Origin: Corallococcus carmarthensis
GTDB lineage: Bacteria; Myxococcota; Myxococcia; Myxococcales; Myxococcaceae
Direction of reading: 5' to 3'
NCBI RefSeq assembly: GCF_003611695.1
Contig: NZ_RAWE01000093.1
Location: forward strand, 1-34,926
DNA: 34,926 nucleotides
Each line of letters starts with the position of its first letter. Position 1 is the first letter of the stretch. The notes under the pieces were generated by a model. It did no database searches. It was given only the letters and a program-made list of their open reading frames with translations, and was not told the DNA's origin. The translations under genes were made by a program, and so were the position numbers. Below are positions 31,693-34,926 of this stretch, piece after piece.

Positions 31693-32988
31693 ATGAAACA
31701 CGCTCAAAGCCAGGCCCTCTTCGCCCGTGCGCAGGCGCGCATCCCGGGTGGCGTGAACTCTCCGGTGCGTGCCTTCCGTGGCGTGGGAGGCGACCCCGTC
31801 TTCTTCAAGGAGGGCTCCGGCGCGTGGCTCACCGACGTGGACGGCAACCGCTACGTGGACCTGGTGGGCAGCTGGGGCCCGCTCATCCTGGGCCATGCGT
31901 ACCCGCCCATCGTGGAGGCCATCCTGGAGGCCGCCCGGCGCGGCACCACCTTCGGCGCGCCCGTCGCCTCGGAGGTGGAGTTCGCGGAGCTGCTCTGCGC
32001 CACCGTGCCCTCCGTGGAGAAGGTGCGCCTGGTCTCCAGCGGCACGGAGGCCACCGTGGCCGCCATCCGCGTGGCCCGTGGCTTCACCGGCCGCGAGTAC
32101 ATCCTCAAGTTCGAGGGCTGCTTCCACGGCGCGGGCGACCCGTTCCTCGTGAAGGCGGGCAGCGGCGTGGAGACGCTGGGCCTGCCGGATTCTCCGGGCG
32201 TGCCGTCCGCGCTGGCGGCGCTCACGCTCACCGCGCCCTTCAACGACCTGGCGGCCGTGGAGCGCATCTTCCAGGAGAAGGGCAAGGACATCGCCTGCGT
32301 CATCATCGAGCCCGTGGTGGGCAACATGGGTGTGCTGGTGCCTCGCCCCGGCTACCTCGAAGGATTGCAGGCGCTCTGCCAGAAGCACGGCGTGCTCTTC
32401 GTGCTGGATGAGGTGATGACGGGCTTCCGGCTGGCGCGCGGCGGCGCGCAGGAGCTGTACGGGCTCAAGCCGGACCTGACCACCATGGCCAAGGTGGTGG
32501 GTGGCGGCATGCCGCTGGGCGCGTACGGCGGCCGGCGCGACATCATGGCCAAGGTGGCGCCGGAAGGGCCCGTGTACCAGTCCGGCACGCTGTCCGGGAA
32601 CCCGGTGGCGGTGGCGGCGGGCCTCGCGTGCCTGAAGGCGCTGGCGGCGCCGGGGACGTACTCGCGGCTGGAGCAGCTGGGCCTGCTGCTGGAGGAGGGC
32701 TTCCGCGCGGAGGCGAAGGCGGCGGGCGTGCCGGTGACGGTGAACCGCGTGGGCAGCATGCTCACGGTGTTCTTCACGGCGGAGCCGGTGTTCGACTACA
32801 CGTCCGCGAAGAAGGCGGACACGGCGAAGTTCGGGCGCTTCTTCCACGCGATGCTGCAAGAGGGCGTGTACCTGCCACCCAGCCAGTTCGAGGCGGCGTT
32901 CGTGTCGCTGGCCATCGGCGAGCCGGAGGTGGCGCACGTGCTCGCCGCGGCCCGCAAGGCGTTCCGCGCGCTTGGCGACGCCCGTTGA
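31693..32988 (+). CDS. hemL: Glutamate-1-semialdehyde 2,1-aminomutase
   Basis: 431 residues from the ATG at 31693 (MKHAQSQALFARAQARIPGG); an ATG at 31681 is also possible. This PLP enzyme converts glutamate-1-semialdehyde to 5-aminolevulinate in the C5 route to heme and other tetrapyrroles. Motifs: GGVNSPVRAF, SSGTEATVAAIRVARGFTGR, KFEGCFHGAGDPFLVKAGSG, VLDEVMTGFRLARGGAQELY, the PLP lysine K267 in TTMAKVVGGGMPLGAYGG, and the C-terminal MLQEGVYLPPSQFEAAFVSL. The length is standard. It is divergent from the PtuAB-like pair and overlaps or abuts the downstream kinase gene. Confidence 0.97.
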   Translation: MKHAQSQALFARAQARIPGGVNSPVRAFRGVGGDPVFFKEGSGAWLTDVDGNRYVDLVGSWGPLILGHAYPPIVEAILEAARRGTTFGAPVASEVEFAELLCATVPSVEKVRLVSSGTEATVAAIRVARGFTGREYILKFEGCFHGAGDPFLVKAGSGVETLGLPDSPGVPSALAALTLTAPFNDLAAVERIFQEKGKDIACVIIEPVVGNMGVLVPRPGYLEGLQALCQKHGVLFVLDEVMTGFRLARGGAQELYGLKPDLTTMAKVVGGGMPLGAYGGRRDIMAKVAPEGPVYQSGTLSGNPVAVAAGLACLKALAAPGTYSRLEQLGLLLEEGFRAEAKAAGVPVTVNRVGSMLTVFFTAEPVFDYTSAKKADTAKFGRFFHAMLQEGVYLPPSQFEAAFVSLAIGEPEVAHVLAAARKAFRALGDAR

Positions 32989-34926
32989 ACCCGAGGCCCT
33001 GACCGGGCCCGTGCGCTTCGGTCCCTACACCCTCGTGCGCCGCATTGGCGCCGGGGGGATGGGGGAGGTCTTCCTCGCGCGCGAGGAGGGCGTGCGGCGC
33101 GCGGTCGTCGTGAAGAAGGTGCTGCCGGGGCTGGTGGAGAGCCGCCAGTTCGTGGGGCGCTTCCGCGACGAGGCCCGCGTGGTGGTGCGGCTGGCGCACC
33201 CGAACATCGCGCGCGTGTACGCGATGGGCGAGGTGGACGGGCAGCTGTTCCTCGCCATGGAGTACGTGCTGGGCAAGACGCTCAGCCGGCTCGCGTACCG
33301 CCTCAGGCAGCGTCAGCGGATGATGCCCCTGGGGCCGCTGCTGCAGCTGGGACAGCGGCTGTGCGAGGGCCTGGCGTACGCGCACGACGCGACGGACGAG
33401 GAGGGCCACCCGCTGCACCTGGTGCACCGCGACCTGTCCCCCGCGAACGTGTGCGTGAGCTACGCGGGCGAGGTGAAGATCATCGACTTCGGCGCCGCGC
33501 AGTCCACGCTGAAGGAGCATCAGACGGCGCCGCGCGTGGTGATTGGCAACCTCACGTACATGGCGCCGGAGCAGGCCCGCAAGCGCACCGTGGACCGGCG
33601 CGCGGACCTGTACGCGGTGGGCGTGGTGCTGTGGGAGTTGTTCTCGTGGAAGGCGCTGTCGCAGCGGGGTGACCCGTTGGAGCGCTGGCGGCGCGCGGCC
33701 TATCCGCAGTGGGAGCCGGCGGGGCGCCACCGGCCGGACCTGCCGCGCGCGGTGGACGCGTTCCTGGCGCGGGCGCTGGCGTCCGAACCGAACGACCGCT
33801 TCCCCACGGCGACGGCCATGGCGGAGGCGCTGGGCGCGCTGAAGGAGAAGCTGGCGCCCAACGTGACGGATCAGGACCTGGTGCGGCTGATGTCCGCGGC
33901 CTTCCCTCGCGAGAAGGTCATCGAGCAGCAGGTGCTGGACGACCTGCTGCGCGAACAGCCCGAGCGCGCGAGCACGCGGCAGGAGTTCCCATCGGTGCTC
34001 TCGCCGCCCGGGACGCAGGACGCGGCGGAGGCGCTCCGGGCCCAGGAGGACATCGCGACGGAGACGCTGGACGCGGCGAGGTTGCGGCAGGCGGAGTTCG
34101 CCACCGTGGGACAGGAGACGGAGGCGCTGGACGCGGCGAAGGTGGAGCAGGCGCTGCGCGCGGCGGCGGCCGCCGCTCAACGGCCCTGGCCGGAGCCCGG
34201 CGAAGAGACCGGTCTGCCGCGCAAGGCGCCCCCGGTGCGGCTGCACAACCAGGAAGTCACCATGGATGCCTGGGTGCCCGGCATCGGCGCCGCGGAGCCC
34301 ACCGTGCCGGGGCAGCCTCCCCAGCCCCCGGAGGCTGCCCCCGCGCCATGGAAGCCCGGTTCGGGAGAGGACGAGGCCACCCCGCGAGAGCCTCCGTCCC
34401 TCCTGGAATCCCCGGCGGGCCCGGGCTCCGAGGACACCACCGACCCGGGAGAGGGGACCCGTGAGGTCGCGGATTCCCCTCCGGGCAGGCAGGCCCCGGC
34501 CGAACAACCGTCTCGGCCGGATTGGAATCCGGACGCGGACGCGGAAGACTCCGTTACACACCTTCGAGCGTTACACCGTGAGGGGCCCCCCCCGGCCCCG
34601 GAGGACTCACCCATGCAGAACCGCCCCTCGCGCCCGGGCTGGACTCCTGGCGCAGGCAGTGAGGACTCCACGACCAACGAGAGGCCCTCGCGTAAGAGCG
34701 CAACGGGCCTGCCCGCCACCGGCAACGCCGGCTGGACTCCGGGCTCCGGCGAGGACGACGCCACCGAGGGCGCCGGCCCCTCGCCCATGGCCGCGCGCCC
34801 CGGCACGGACGACGACGCGGACGAGGAGAGCACCGACGTCGACAAGCCCGGCCGCGCCAAGGCGAACCCGGCACCGCGCGCCCCCGCCGCCCCGCAGTCG
34901 CGGCCCCAGACCTCCGTGGGCGCCGC
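32972..34926 (+). CDS. Ser/Thr protein kinase with a repeat-rich C-terminal tail, cut by window edge
   Basis: The frame is open from 32972 to the window end with no stop, so the C-terminus is missing. The start may be the TTG at 32972 (overlapping hemL by 17 bases, protein MATPVEPEALTGPVRFGPYT) or the GTG at 33011; neither has a well-placed Shine-Dalgarno. The kinase domain (about residues 14-290) is complete: glycine loop IGAGGMGEVF, lysine in VVVKKVLPG, catalytic HRDLSPANV, metal-binding IDFGAAQ, activation-segment YMAPEQAR. It belongs to the Hanks-type family abundant in myxobacteria. The tail (about 300 residues so far) is acidic and Pro-rich, with five imperfect W-x-P repeats, most of them followed by E-D and a Thr. 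No membrane helix appears before the cut. Confidence 0.88.
   Translation, partial: MATPVEPEALTGPVRFGPYTLVRRIGAGGMGEVFLAREEGVRRAVVVKKVLPGLVESRQFVGRFRDEARVVVRLAHPNIARVYAMGEVDGQLFLAMEYVLGKTLSRLAYRLRQRQRMMPLGPLLQLGQRLCEGLAYAHDATDEEGHPLHLVHRDLSPANVCVSYAGEVKIIDFGAAQSTLKEHQTAPRVVIGNLTYMAPEQARKRTVDRRADLYAVGVVLWELFSWKALSQRGDPLERWRRAAYPQWEPAGRHRPDLPRAVDAFLARALASEPNDRFPTATAMAEALGALKEKLAPNVTDQDLVRLMSAAFPREKVIEQQVLDDLLREQPERASTRQEFPSVLSPPGTQDAAEALRAQEDIATETLDAARLRQAEFATVGQETEALDAAKVEQALRAAAAAAQRPWPEPGEETGLPRKAPPVRLHNQEVTMDAWVPGIGAAEPTVPGQPPQPPEAAPAPWKPGSGEDEATPREPPSLLESPAGPGSEDTTDPGEGTREVADSPPGRQAPAEQPSRPDWNPDADAEDSVTHLRALHREGPPPAPEDSPMQNRPSRPGWTPGAGSEDSTTNERPSRKSATGLPATGNAGWTPGSGEDDATEGAGPSPMAARPGTDDDADEESTDVDKPGRAKANPAPRAPAAPQSRPQTSVGA

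Overview
The window is a stretch of very GC-rich bacterial chromosome with strong G/C bias at third codon positions, which produces long antisense shadow frames that were discounted. Gene content points to a myxobacterium of the Myxococcus/Corallococcus type: an FHA-domain sigma-54 activator, a Ser/Thr kinase with a long low-complexity tail, many lipoproteins, tandem lspA genes beside an lgt-like gene, and a protein resembling a myxobacterial-only family. The species assignment is an inference from family content. No rRNA, tRNA, CRISPR array, insertion sequence or phage gene was seen.

Layout. 1-3562: a lipoprotein cut by the left edge, a zinc-finger/multi-pass membrane protein, a DsbA/FrnE-like oxidoreductase and a RimK-like ATP-grasp ligase. 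3640-5076: an FHA-AAA+-Fis sigma-54 activator. 5247-10068: a tight six-gene run with three Tad-type pseudopilin-like proteins (TadE-, TadG- and TadE-like), then two small secreted eight-cysteine paralogues flanking a secreted protein of unknown function. 10123-13017: ileS, ending in a strong hairpin. 13101-18336: an accessory block with a relatively AT-rich lipoprotein zinc protease, a ubiquitin-like/Mut7-C protein, a lipoprotein with a long Asp-Ala-Gly-Ser repeat and an EEP nuclease/phosphatase domain, and a small DUF1279-like membrane protein. 18457-22825: lspA, lspA, an lgt-like gene with an altered active-site signature, a myxobacterial coiled-coil protein and kdsC.

23094-26521: a small lipoprotein, a short-chain dehydrogenase, a two-gene lipoprotein/TPR lipoprotein operon and ydfG. 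26522-29419 (minus strand): a protein of unknown function, the magnesium channel gene mgtE, and gloA. 29458-31454: a two-gene ATPase + HNH module that looks like a Septu (PtuAB) anti-phage system. 31693-34926: hemL followed by a Ser/Thr kinase cut by the right edge.

How it fits together. Envelope biogenesis dominates: lipoprotein maturation enzymes (LspA x2, Lgt-like), at least six predicted lipoproteins, LPS-related KdsC, and an exported disulfide-rich pseudopilin operon with a thiol oxidoreductase gene a few kb away. The most likely under-described unit is the pseudopilin/CX3C operon. Its two small proteins share an exact double C-X3-C-X10-C-X3-C pattern. The clearest accessory system is the PtuAB-like pair between gloA and hemL.
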